Shown here: piece after piece, positions 34,254 through 46,900 of the stretch
Numbering within the stretch: position 1 is the first letter of the stretch
How the letters are laid out: the number at the start of each line of letters is the position of its first letter
Source of the DNA: Saposhnikovia divaricata
Taxonomy: Eukaryota > Streptophyta > Magnoliopsida > Apiales > Apiaceae
Assembly: GCA_036435485.1 (NCBI GenBank)
Contig: CM071598.1
Location: forward strand, 120,530,148 to 120,594,147
Reading direction: 5' to 3'
DNA length: 64,000 nucleotides
Program-made: the position numbers and the translations under genes
Notes under the pieces: generated by a model
The model's database searches: none
Told to the model about the DNA's origin: nothing
The model's input: the letters and a program-made list of their open reading frames with translations, nothing else

Positions 34254-37200
34254 ATGCCTCCAAGAAAGAAGAAACAAAATACTCGAACCACCAATCAGGG
34301 TGAACAAGCCAACCCACCTCCTGTAGGTCAAATAGACCCTGCTTTGGCTCAAATATTGCAGACCCTTGTTCAGCAAACTGCTACTCTAGCACAGCAACAG
34401 CAACAACAGCAACAACAGCAACAGCAACAACAGCAACAGCAGCAGCAACAACAACAACATGTTCCTCCGGTAGTCACCTTTAAGTCCTTCCAGGCAGTTA
34501 AACCTCCCGAATTTAAAGGAACAGCGGACCCAGTAGAGGCGAGATCTTGGATGAAAGAGATGGAAAAAGCTATTGAACTGGTGGGGGTCCCAGCAAATAA
34601 ACAGACCGAATATGTAAGTTACTTCCTGAAGAATGAAGCCACTTATTGGTGGGAGTCGGTAAAGATGCTGAAAGCTATGGAAGTGATTCCTTGGGAAAGG
34701 TTTACAGAGTTGTTCTTAGAAAAGTATTTCCCAGACTACATGAAAGATCAAATGGATATGAAGTTCTTAGAGTTGAAACAGGGAAGTATGTTAGTGACAG
34801 AGTATGAAACAAAGTTTACTGAACTAGCTAGGTTTGCTCCGGCTTATGTAGACACGGAGAGGAAGAAGGCAAAGAGGTTTCAACAAGGGTTGAAACCATG
34901 GATTCGTAGTAAGCTAGCAGTTTTGGAACTGGATACTTATGCAGCTGTGGTGCAGAAGGCCATGATAGCCGAAGGAGAAAGTGAATTGTACTTTAAGGAA
35001 AAAGAGGGAAAGAAAAGAAAAGCTGGGTCAATGGAAGGATGACAAGTGCAAGGCAACTCTCAGAGTGTGCCCAATAAAAAGCCAGGGTTTCAGTTAGGAA
35101 AGAATTGGAATTCTAAGAAACCAGGATCGGGGAATGGAGGGCAAGGGAATAGACTTCAAGATTCAAATCAGCAGAAACTGGTTAGGCCACCCTTGGCAGA
35201 GTGCAAGACTTGTGGAAAGAGGCATCCAGGAGTGTGTGCAAAGTTGGAGGTAACGTGCTACAAGTGTAATCAGAAAGGTCACTATGCTCGAGAGTGTAAG
35301 GTAGGGATTATATGCCATCGTTGTGGGAAACCAGGGCATGTAATGAGAGATTGTAAAGTACTTGTGGTGAAACCTCCGGTTCTGGCTAACCCAATGCTTC
35401 AAGCGATTGAGGCACCCCCAGCAGCAAATGTCAGACCAGTGGCTAGGACCTTCAACATGACTATGAATGAAGCTATTAAGAATTATGATGTGGTAGCAGG
35501 TACGCTCCCTATAAATTCTGTTCAAGCTAAAGTATTAATTGATTCCGGGGCTACGAAATCCTTTATATCTAAAGAATTTGTTCAAAGGTTAAATTGTGAG
35601 ATATGCATGTTACATGAGGCTATAGTTATAGAAATAGCTAATTCAGAACGAATTCCAGTTACTCAAGTATGTCCACGTTGTAAGATCGATATCTCAGGGC
35701 ATTGCTTTTACGCTAATTTGATACCTTTCCAGTTAGGTGAATTTGATGTCATCCTAGGAATGGATTGGTTAACAGAGAATAATGCACAAATTGACTGTAA
35801 GAACAAAAAGGTGATACTTAAGCCCTCCGATAATGTAGAAGTTACATTTAGGGGTCAGAGACAGACTAGGAGATTTTTAACGATCATGCAAACTAAGAGG
35901 CTGTTGAGGCAGGGATGCGAGGGCTATATGGCTTATGTTATGGATACCAAGCAAGAGGTACCTAATATAGAGGAAATAGCAGTGGTGAATGAGTTTCTGG
36001 ATGTTTTTCCAGATGAACTTCCCGGGTTACCTCCGGATAGAGAAATAGAATTTACCATCGATTTAGCCCCAGGGACCGAACCCGTGTCAAAAGCTCCATA
36101 TCGTATGGCACCTGTAGAGATGAAAGAATTGGCAGCTCAGTTGCAAGATCTTTTGGAGAAAGGTAATATTAGGCCTAGTGTTTTGCCGTGGGGAGCTCCG
36201 GTATTATTTGTAAAGAAGAAGGATGGAAGTATGAAATTGTGTATCGATTATCGGGAAGTAAATAAGTTGACCATTAAGAATAAGTACCCTTTGCCAAGAA
36301 TTGACGATTTATTCGATCAGCTGAAAGGAGCAACTTGTTTCTCAAAAATTGATTTGCAATCAGGATATTTCCAATTAAAGATTAGACCGGAAGACATTCC
36401 AAAAATAGCGTTTCGGACTAGGTATGGGCACTACGAGTTATTAGTGATGGCCTTTGGGCTAACTAATGCACCAGCAGCGTTCATGGACCTAATGAATAGA
36501 GTTTTTAAGAAATATCTGGATAAGTTTGTGATTGTGTTTATAGATGATATTTTGATATACTCAAAGACCAAAGAAGAACATGCAGGGCATTTGAGGATAG
36601 CTCTAGAAACGTTGAGAAAAGAGAAATTGTATGCAAAGTTTTCTAAGTGTGAGTTTTGGTTGAAAGAAGTGCAGTTTTTAGGGCATGTCATCAGCAGCGA
36701 AGGGATTAAAGTGGATCCTGCTAAGATTGAAGCTGTGATGAATTGGGAGAGACCTAAAACACCTACAGAAGTCCGAAGTTTCTTAGGATTGGCGGGATAT
36801 TATCGAAGATTTGTTCAAGACTTTGCGAAGATAGCTACCCCACTAACAAAGTTGACAAGGAAGAATGAAAAGTTTGTGTGGAATGAGAGGTGTGAAGAAA
36901 GTTTCCAGGAATTGAAGAAGAGATTGGTGACTGCACCTGTATTGACACTTCCAGACGAAAAAGGAAATTTTGTGATCTACAGTGATGCATCTCACAAAGG
37001 TTTAGGATGCGTACTAATGTAGCACGGTAAGGTAATTGCTTACGCTTTGAGACAATTGAAACCTCACGAGCAGAAATATCCTACTCATGACTTAGAATTA
37101 GCCGCGATTGTTTTCGCCTTGAACATTTGGAGACATTATTTGTATGGGGAAAAGTGTGAAATTTACACAGACCATAAGAGTTTAAAGTATATTTTCACCC

Positions 37201-38858
37201 AAAAAGACTTAAATATGAGGCAGAGGAGATGGTTAGAATTATTCAAGGATTATGATTGCACAATTAACTATCACCCCGGGAAAGCGAATGTGGTGGCGGA
37301 CGCCCTAAGTAGAAAGGAGAAAGTTAACATGTTTACACTGCCTGAGGAGTTATATAGGGAATTTGAGAAATTAGAGATAGAAGTCTGCGTGCCTACAAGC
37401 AGTACATATTAGGGTTACATTATGGCGTTTCAGCCCGAGTTGTTAGAGAAGATTCGTAGGTGCCAGGAGGAAGTCATGAAAGGAGATGTTAACAAGTTAA
37501 CAGGTGAGGAAATATGCACTCAACTTGATGACAGTGGAATATTGAGATTTTCTTCACGTATTTGGATACCGAATGTGACAGAGTTGAAGAATGAAATTTT
37601 ACAGGAAGCCCACAGTTCGAAATATTCGATTCATCCTGGGAGTACGAAGATGTATCGAGATTTGAAAAGAAACTTCTGGTGGCCGGATATGAAGAGAGAT
37701 ATTGCCGAATGGGTAAGTAAGTGTTTAACCTGTCAGAAAGTAAAAGCTGAACATCAGAGACCAAGTGGGATGCTACAACCATTAGAGATTCCCGAGTGGA
37801 AATGGGAACATATTGCGATGGATTTTGTGGTAGGATTGCCAAGGACGAGAGCCAATCATGATGCTATCTGGGTAATTGTTGATCGATTAACGAAATCTGC
37901 ACACTTCCTTCCGATAAATGAGAGGTTCTCATTAGACAAACTGGTTCATCTATACATAACAGAAATTGTGGTGCGACATGGAGTTCCAGTATCAATAGTC
38001 TCAGATCGAGATCCAAGATTTAATTCGAGATTTTGGAGAAGTTTTCAAGAATGTTTGGGCACTGAATTAAAAATGAGTACTGCTTATCATCCTCAGACTG
38101 ACGGTCAGAGTGAAAGGACGATTCAAACAATTGAAGACATGCTTCGAGTTTGTGCACTGGACTTCGCAGGAAGTTGGGATGAACACTTGCCATTAGTGGA
38201 ATTTTCATACAACAACAGTTTTCATGCTAGCATCGGTATGCCACCGTATGGAGCATTATATGGGCGGAAGTGTCGATCCCCAGTATACTGGGAGGAAGTT
38301 GGCGAGCGAAAGATACTCAGACCAGAATTAGTACAGCAAACCAAGGAAGTAATTCAGCTTATTCAGAAACGGTTAGTGACAGCTCAGAACCGACAGAAGA
38401 AGTACGCTGATTTGGCTAGAAAGAATATGGAGTTCGAAGAAGGAGAACAGTTTTTGTTGAAAGTATCTCCGTGGAAAGGGTTAGTAAGATTTGGTAAGAA
38501 GGGGAAATTAAGTCCAAGATTTGTCGGGCCTTTTGAGGTATTGAAGAAAGTTGGAAAAGTTACCTACGAGTTAGCCTTACCGCCTCACATGCAACATATT
38601 CACAATGTGTTCCATGTATCAATGCTTAAGAAATACCACTCGGACTCTAAACATGTCATCGAATATGAGCCGATAGAGATCCAGCCAGATTTATCTTATG
38701 TGGAACAACCCATCAAGATATTAGATCGTAAAGAGAAAGTCCTACGAACTAAGACAATACCTATAGTAAAAGTTTTTTGGAGAAACCCCAGAGTGGAATA
38801 ATCAACTTGGGAGCTTGAAAGCGACATGCTTGAGAATTATCCTCATTTATTCACTTAG
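34254..38858 (+). pseudogene. gag-pol: G gag-pol polyprotein, four in-frame stops
   Basis: One frame throughout. Gag starts MPPRKKK, carries a 22-Gln tract (34392-34457), the retrotransposon Gag core (WWESVKMLKAM, FLELKQGSM), and two CCHC knuckles (CYKCNQKGHYAREC, CHRCGKPGHVMRDC). Then come protease (LIDSGATKSFIS), RT (LCIDYREVNKL, FIDDILIYS), RNase H (YSDASHKGLGC; TDHKSL; VVADALSRK), and integrase with an HHCC domain (HPGSTKMY, CLTCQKVK) and core (MDFVVGLP, VSDRDPRF, PQTDGQSERT). A chromodomain-like tail (VFHVSMLKKY, EQPIKILDRKEKVLR) ends it. Stops: TGA 35040, TAG 37020, TAG 37410, TAA 38799. The first two look like C-to-T changes. Catalytic residues otherwise look intact. Confidence 0.93.
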
Positions 38859-38881
38859 GTGAGATTCTGGGGACAGAATCC

Positions 38882-38898
38882 TTTTAAGGGGGGAAGGG
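38882..38898 (+). other. Polypurine tract of G
   Basis: TTTTAAGGGGGGAAGGG ends exactly at the 3' LTR start (TATAAGG) and corresponds to the tract before the LTR of element A. Confidence 0.85.
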
Positions 38899-41800
38899 TA
38901 TAAGGCCTTAGAAATTTTTAGTAATAATAATTATTTATGTAATATTAAATGTGAATTATGTGGCGTATAAATTTGTTGAGGAAGTAAAGTATGTGTGGTA
39001 TGATATTTGTGGGCTTAACGGATGATTTATATGTGATGTGTAAGCCCGGATATTTTTAATTATATTTTTGGGAATTTATTCCTATTTAATTGTGTAATAT
39101 TTACCTTCTGTGAATTTTATAAAATCCTCGGGACTAGCAGAAATCCTGAAATCTTTTTCATTATTAACTTTATTAGTTTATATGGCTTTTAAAAATATTT
39201 GGTGAATTATTTTGGGTTTCAAGGATTTTAAAATAATTTTATGAATTATTTTTCTATTCTAAGGATTTAATCTTGTAAAATTCATATTTAATTCGTTTTT
39301 AATCCTAAAAATATTTTAAAAATATGTGGGTGATCGTAAATTTACATTCTTCATTTTTAAATTTTTAAATTTAATATTCCATCCATTTTGTATTTAATTG
39401 TGATTTTACAAATTTGATTTTTTTATGAGTTTCATTTAAAAGAATTCACAAAAATGTTTTGTAGTTTTTCCCCCAAATCTTTTACAACTTAAATCCCTAA
39501 TTTCACTTACTACTCTCACATATCTCTCGGTTTCTTCCCGAGACTTCCACTCTTTCCCACAAAATCTCTCAAATTCGTCTCTACCACTTTCTCTTGGTCC
39601 AATCTCTCGCTGCTGTGTTGGGTTTTTTCCTCTAACCTCTCGAATTGCTCTATTGTGTAAGTCCAGTCCTGGCGTGCTTTTCGATTCCTGCTGCGAATTG
39701 AATCTCCTCCCCTCCCCTGTTCTGCTGCGATTGTGGTTGTGGGTGTGTGTGTGTGTGAAGAAGCGTGTATGTGTGGGTGTGTTCTGGGCAGGGGTGTGTG
39801 TGTGCGTACTATGTGTGTGTGTATAATCAAAATCGTGTGTGTGTGCTATGGTGTGAGTTGTGTGTGTGGCCGTGAGAGGGGCTGTGTGTTGTAGATGAGA
39901 AGTGTTGATGTTGCAGCTGGGTTTTGTTCTTGTTCTTGTGATCGAATGGTTGGTTCGAATTGTGGTTCGAATTGTTGTTAATTGTGGTCGAATTACTGCC
40001 TTCTCTGTTCTGTGATGTTAACTTGTTTTGGGATGCAGAATGATAAAAGTCGAACCATTGTTGGATTTATTTACTGAAAATATAAATTTATTCGTAAAAT
40101 TGTTGTGTAGAGTTCCGTGATTGGAAACCCGAAACCGGGTACCTCCGGGACTTTGCCCCATCGACAATGATATTAATAATAAATTGTGTCGATGGTAATT
40201 GGCGATGATGATTTTTCTGAGCCAAAATTTAAATTTTTATAATTACGTTATAATTTTAATTTCTTGTTTTAAAATTCTAAATTTATATAATTGTTTGGTA
40301 ATATGAACAAGATGGATTACTGGATGGTGGTTGTATTACAATTGATGATTGTGTTGGTTGTGTCGGCTGTATCCCGACTGGCAGTCACCCGTATAAAGGG
40401 GATGCTGTCAAAATTTTTCTAAAAATCTTAATCTATTTCTTGAAAATGTGTATGTATAATTATACAACTTGCATAAATTATGAGTCGGGCTTCATATTTT
40501 AAAACTGATTGATTATGTGTTAATGTACCAATTATGATTAAATATTTTATCAGTGGCTTATGTAATGTTAGTATATAATTAAATAAATGTAAATTAGGAG
40601 ATTATTCGCGGGGGTAGATTAAGTTAAATTTTGATATTGATTAGCGAATATTGAGTAGAATTCTAAAATAGTAATATATTGTTTGTAGATCCCAAGGATA
40701 AAGGGAAAGCTAAAGTCGAGGACGTAGGAACTCTCCGAATTCTGTGATTTCCTGGTTAAGGCAAGTAAACCACTTAACTTATATTACCAGTGAATTATGA
40801 TTATCATAACTTGATTCTTATGTTCGTTTGATTTATCATTGATATAACTGTTCTGTTAATTTCCATTAATTTCGAATATTCAATTGTTATACCCCAAATC
40901 GATTATATTGTTTTCGTTGATCCTTTTAGTGGCTTGACTTAAATCAATACCCCTTTTTCTATATCGAACTTGTCAATATCTAATTCAGAAATTACCCGAC
41001 CTTATCTTACTTTGTGAGATTTGAGATGTTGACCTGGAACAAAAGTGTCCAGGGTGTTTGGCAGTTGAGGTGGTCGATTGTTCCGACACCTGATGTCTAG
41101 TTAGGATTGGACTGTTAGTTTTTTTTTAAAAATGTGGACCGTAAGGGTCGGACCAGATTCGTGGTCAGAAATTATTAAGGCCAATGTGTGCCGTGGATCC
41201 ATTAAGGACATTGCTGTGTGCGTTTGTCCGGGGTTATTGCGTGACTGATCAGCAGCCTAACCTTATGATTGTTTTTATTTATAAAATGTATAATAGTCCA
41301 ATCCACTCCTATTTTATGATTCAGATATAAGACATATTTATCAGTTGAGCTTTTATATTATTGATTACTAGTCCCTAACAGACCTGCAGTTTCAGTTCAT
41401 TTATGCTTATAACTATATTTACTTGTTGAGCATTCTTAGCTCACTTGCTTGCTAATCCGGTTTCTTCAGCTAAGCTCGAAGATGTCTAGGAGGAGTGGAC
41501 CGTCAAGTCGGGGCAGCCATAGGGGCAGTCAGAGAGTTGAGGTGGTGGGATGGGTAGACAACTTATATCCTTATTTTTCATCATTTCTGTATCGGTTAGA
41601 CAGATTAATTAATTTATGGAGTTGTATATTATTTTATTCAGAACTTGGTTTTTAATAGCTAATTAGTAGTTGTTTCATACTGTGACCTGTGAGCGGTCTT
41701 GGCTAGTCAGAGTTTTCTTTATAAATTTTGCTATTATTATGCCTGTGAGCAGGTTTGGTTATAGTTGGTTTGGTTTGGTTGATTTGGACAGGTGGTTAGT

Positions 41801-41908
41801 CCTATTTACGAACACATCATGCCGAATTTTTCTAAAATTTCTTCTGTATAAATGTTTAATTAATTATAAAAGAATATAGTTCTAATATTGATAAGTGAAG
41901 GTGTTACA
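38899..41908 (+). repeat. 3' LTR of G (3,010 bp)
   Basis: TATAAGGCCTTAG to GAAGGTGTTACA, colinear with the 5' LTR with only scattered substitutions and small indels. The right target duplication ATCTG follows at 41909-41913. Confidence 0.93.
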
Positions 41909-42719
41909 ATCTGCAACAACTCCCATGGCAACAGCAACAAAGTTGGACAAAGACACAGGTTCACCAGTGGATATGACAAGTTATAGAGGGATGATTGGGT
42001 CTCTTCTTTATCTAACAGCAAGTAGACCTGACATCATGTATGCAACATGTCTTTGTGCAAGATTTCAGGCAGATCCAAGAGAACCACATCTAACAGCTGT
42101 GAAGAGAATTTTCAAATATCTTAAGGGCACCATAACTTTAGGTTTGTGGTATCCAAGAGAATCAGACTTCAAGCTACTTGGTTACTCTGATGCAGACTTT
42201 GCAGGCTGTAAGATAGAAAGAAAAAGTACCAGTGGAAGTTGTCAATTTCTTGGTGATAGAACTCTGATGCAGACTTTGCAGGCTGTAAGATAGACAGAAA
42301 AAGTACTAGTGGAAGTTGTCAATTTCTTGGTGATAGACTTGTTTCTTGGTACAGCAAGAAACAGAAATCAATCTCTACATCTACATGAAGCAGAGTATAT
42401 TGCTGCCGGTAGCTGTTGTGCACTGATTCTGTGGATGAAGAATCAATTACTGGATTATGGATTGAGGTATAGCAAAATACCTATTTTCTGTGATAATCAA
42501 AGTGCTATTGCTATGACAGGTAATCCAGTACAGCATTCAATGACCAAGCACATCAGCATAAGGTATCATTTTATCAGAGAGCATGTAGAGGAAGGTAACA
42601 TTGAGCTTCATTTTGTGTGTACTGAACAGCAGCTTGCAGATGTCTTCACCAAGCCTTTGAGTGAAGCTACATTTACAAGGCTGGTAAATGAACTAGGAAT
42701 GATTTCTGGTTTTGATTAG
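41909..42719 (+). pseudogene. pol: C2 pol part 2: end of RT and RNase H
   Basis: Resumes C2 pol after G (TTPMATATKLDKDTG) through the copia connection (RPDIMYATCLCARFQ, FKYLKGT) and RNase H (YSDADFAGCK, RKSTSGSCQFLG; EAEYIAAGSCC; CDNQSAIAM). The 77-bp stretch 42185-42261 is repeated in tandem at 42262-42338, breaking the frame. A 2-nt loss near 42386 (in the STSTAEAEY codons) puts it back. The frame ends at TAG 42717-42719 after ELGMISGFD. The C-terminal active-site Asp of RNase H is visible in CDNQSA, but the duplication would disrupt the fold. Confidence 0.9.
42185..42338 (+). repeat. 77-bp tandem duplication in C2 RNase H
   Basis: CTCTGATGCAGACTTTGCAG starts both units. The copies differ at a few bases (GATAGAAAG/GATAGACAG, ACCAGT/ACTAGT), and the second is closer to C3. 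Confidence 0.9.
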
Positions 42720-43962
42720 AGATAATAGTTAGTTTCAAATTTTTCTTGAAAAATATGTTGCTCATGTTTCCGTGATTTCATGACTGTACTTAGAAACTTT
42801 TCATGTGTTACTACGACTGTTAACATGCTCTGTATGTCAAAATCTGTTGCAATAATGATTAAACTCTGATAATACTCTAATTCTGTTTCTGTCTGAACAT
42901 AAACACCGATGAAGAAATATGATGAAGCATGATTCTCAGTAATTAGTCATGAATCCTTCTAAGTTATCTGTGATCTAATCTTAAACTGTGCAGAAAGTTA
43001 ACACAGCATGATACTGTTCCATATTTATAGCATCTCTTAGGTTATCTATCCTAAACTCTGAATCTTTAAACAGTGTGTACATTACCTCTCATGATTAACT
43101 TTTGATGTTGATGACTCCTAAACTCTGTTAGTTCAAACTCTGATAAGTTAGTTTCTGTTATTAGTCTACCCCCATAGCAAATATAGATAGGCTATTTAGA
43201 ACTCCTTTGAGATTATGTTGTAACTAGGACGACCCAGGAACTTACTGGTAAAAAGTAAGGGCTAAAATTCTTTAATTTTTGGTGACTAGTCAAAGACTAG
43301 GAAGACCCAGGAACTTATCAAAAGATAAGGGCTAAAATTACTGGCTTTTTGGTGACTAGTTCCAACCTCTGATTACTGGAGAAAAGAAAAGAAAAGAATA
43401 AGAAGGAGTGAAAATGATGCAAATATTAAAAAAAATAGAATATATATATTTTTTAGATTAGTTAGAAGGGGGTATAGGAAAATTCAGAGTTACTGTATAT
43501 TATTCATCTTCTACAAAGTTTAGCATTCATCAGATATTAAGAGTTTACCATGAGAGTTTGTGAAAACAATGTTTACTGATTTATTTTATGGATTTTATAA
43601 AATATTAGATGCTCTAAATATTGAATTAGTAAACTCTGCTATACACACACTCATATTCACAACTGTGCAGTGTTTGAAAGGATTACAGTAATAAAGTTGG
43701 AGAATTGGTAAACACTGTTGGATTCTGTTGAGTACTCTAAGGTAATATTTTATTTCAGACAGAGTATATACTTGGAGTACAAAGAGTTTTTGAGATTTGC
43801 ATGTGATATGTGCCAACTGTTTATTGGTGTCAGACGGTTAAAGCGTATTGGTAATAGGAGAGAGAATAGCAGTAATAATAGCCATTATTACTGCGCGTGT
43901 AAACGGCTGTTCCACTATTTACGTGACACGTGTCCCACTCACACACTTAACAAGAAATTGGT
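42720..43962 (+). other. C2 spacer between pol and ORF3, left part
   Basis: About 1.2 kb of non-coding sequence rich in AAACTCTG motifs, with two tandem hairpin units at 43224-43362 and the mixed tract AAAAGAAAAGAAAAG at 43383. It is colinear with the C3 spacer (59367 down to about 58240). Interrupted by S2 at TTGGT; 47618-47810 continues it to the ORF3 start. Confidence 0.8.
43224..43362 (+). repeat. Two 73-bp hairpin units in the C2 spacer
   Basis: Each unit reads CTAGGAnGACCCAGGAACTTA, a hairpin, GGGCTAAAATT, then TTTTTGGTGACTAGT. Stem 1 is CTTAC (43241-43245) with GTAAG (43255-43259). Stem 2 is CTTATC (43314-43319) with GATAAG (43324-43329). The stems differ in sequence but both pair. 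C3 carries the same two units at 58683-58830 on its strand. Confidence 0.75.
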
Positions 43963-46900
43963 TGTAACGCCCCCAAATCTGAGGTCAAAGATTCAGGTCG
44001 TCACATCACCATCCAACCTTATCATACCTGTATTAACTGTACAACTCCACAATACATCCTTCCAGACCTCAATCTTAAGCACAAACAAGTTAGAGCCTCA
44101 GAAACGATAATCAAAAGTGCCACTAAATATTACAATTCATTTGTACAAATCAGAGTCTCACGCAATTCCACTTATACAACTATACTTGAAGACAAGTCTT
44201 ACTATTACAGTTGGAAACCTATCAGACTACTCTGTAGTATTTATCAGGAACTAATTCATCTTCGGGGTAAATATTCTACTCCTCTTCTGCTGGTGCGGAG
44301 TTAATCGGCCAAGTTCTTCCCTTTCTGAAAAGTTTTTATAAAGCAAGAATGAGCTACATAATGCTCAGCAAGTTCACCATTTTGCAAAATAATAATGTGG
44401 TTTACTTCGAAAACATTCCCAACTATATGGGTATATAACTCAGATTTCAAAACATAATTGGACAATGTATATGTCCGAGTTTGAATAAAACATCTATACT
44501 CACTAAGGAGCTTTAAGAATAACATATGAACCCTTTATAAGGTTCCCATTTCAATATATCTCAAGTTTGAAAATATATACATATGAGTATATCATTTTCG
44601 GCAAAACACTCTACGATTAACATACTGTACAGGGAATACATCATTGCAAACCTCTTTCCTTCCATTAGCTTAGAAGGTTTCTCATACAAAAACATTTCAT
44701 TCTTTGAAACAATTGCAAGAGTGCACTAACACGTGCCAATCTTTATAGAAAATCTTGCAGTTCTAGATACTGCACGATGTCAATATTTTCTCATCAAAAA
44801 CCACACTATCAGCAACTTGGCACTTAGGCCCAAGAAGCAGTGTTTGAGTATTTTTCCAAAGTGGAGGATGGGACTGGAAGAAAACATAAAAACCTGACAA
44901 GGATTGACGATGATCAGTCGCCACATCCAAGTCTAATAATCCGCGGGTCTTCTCTACCGGTAGAAGGATAGAAACTACATCCGTAACTATCCCCGGGTGA
45001 AAACTACATCCGTAATCACCCTCGATGAAAACTACATCCGTAATCATCCTTCGGCAACAACTGGGCCGGAATAATAATTGATGGACCGCCTGGCTCACGG
45101 CCGCTTACACATCCCGGGAATCGTTCGTCAACGGTTCCCACACCTGCCAGAGTCCCTTTTTCTTTTTTTTTTCTTTTAAAAACTTGATTTTGATTGAAAA
45201 CTGAGTAGTTGAGGTCCGACATCAGTCGACCGATGATTCTTGAAATCATACAAGAAACAGAACCTGCCCGGGGGTTTTCGAAAATGTTTTGAGTTCGAAA
45301 GAGTTCGAGTTTGAAAGTACTAAATGTATCTTGGATTGACTTCATCTTTAAAATAATGAACAATAATTAATAAATAATATTTTAAGATTTAATATTAATA
45401 ATTAATAAAATAATTATTCGATAAAATAAACTTTCAATCCAAGATAAGGTTTCGAGTATTTACGAAGATATGAAAATAATTACTTGAGTATACGATACTC
45501 CCCGAATGACCCTTCGGGTTTTCGCAATCTAGTTACGATATAATAATATACCGCTCCCCGGTCAATAGTATATACGGACCGCTACGACCTCTATTGCTAG
45601 GGTCGTTGTCCGAGGAAAACATTTCAATCTAAGTTCAAGGGGTCCAAACATATATGTACTTATACAATCTCAATTGCATCAATACTTCGATAAACATAAC
45701 ATTTGATATGATTGAAAACTACAAACACAACAGTGAAAGTCCTTGTATATGTATAAGTTTTGAAAAGTAAACTTGCCTTGGTATGGTTGGGGTGGTCGAG
45801 CGTGCGGAGTGGAACGATCTATACATAAGCAATAACCGCTCGTTAGTACCTTAACAATATCTCTTTAATTACGGGGTTTTAGGGGGTACGAAATTAACTT
45901 AACGACTTCGTCTTATGACTCTCTAGCCCCACTATAGGTTTATGTCATCACTCGATTACGCTCGTCACTTATTCGACTTAATTTAGTTACCATATCCGAG
46001 TCATGACCATTACCCCTAGAATTATACTCCACTTAACGACTTTTTCCTTTGCGCGAATTTTACTCTAGCATTTTTATAATTGAAAAATTCATATTTTAAT
46101 CCAATTCTTTTTGGGTAGCCTTCACCACTGCATTCCCTAACTTCTCAAATTTTTCCATGATCCCACATATATTTTTAGGGGTTTAAACAAGGTTCACAAG
46201 GGGGTCACTTAGTGCAGTCTGGAATCCAGAAAAACATTTTACTTCTCCGGCCATAACTTAAAATCTATACATCACCTAGTCATGAACCTTACATTTCCAG
46301 AAACTACATTCAAATATCTTTCCAACAATATATGGTAGGACCTCAGGGGAAACGATTTGGGGGTTCAAAACCATGTTACAAGACAGGTTAAGTTTCTGGA
46401 AAAATTCAGCATGTATGTTTCACTTAGATCAACCAATATTCTTACTTCCATAACACAACCAACATCTAATTCACTTAGTTCATGTTTTATAACATTCATG
46501 GAGATACATATACTAACCACAAGCATCAAAATCACAATCACAACACTAAAACTCTAGATCCATATCATCCATCACTTGAACATCCAAGATTAACACATTA
46601 TATACATGGATCTATCATTGAACATCATAAACATTACATGGCCAAAAGGGGTTATGATTTTTATACCTTCTTGAGTACCTAGGAGCCTTGGGTAAGCCTT
46701 ACAAAACTCAAGAACACCTTGAATGATCTCCTACAACCCTTATAATCCAAGATCTAAAAGAAAACTAAACATGGTTACTATTCACAATATCTTTAACAAT
46801 TAATATCTTGAAATATAATGGATGAAAGGGCTTGAAACTCTTAGTATACCTTTCTTAGATGATGGAGATAGCCTAGAAATTATGCCTTGAATTATGAGTG

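Larger units (their letters stand above)
30061..41908 (+). mobile_element. Complete Ty3/gypsy chromovirus G (Tekay/Del type)
   Basis: 11,848 bp flanked by the exact duplication ATCTG (30056-30060 and 41909-41913) and inserted into the C2 RT gene. It has two LTRs of about 3.01 kb, near-identical by eye. It also has a primer-binding site, a short pre-gag frame, one continuous gag-pol frame with four single stops, and a polypurine tract. Near-identical LTRs make it the youngest full element in the nest. The integrase ends in a chromodomain-like tail, which with the long LTRs points to the Tekay/Del chromoviruses. Confidence 0.95.

Noticed and set aside
44301..45363. Minus-strand frames in solo LTR S2
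   Set aside because: The sequence is LTR by its ends and target duplication; frames overlap each other and lack any recognisable motif.
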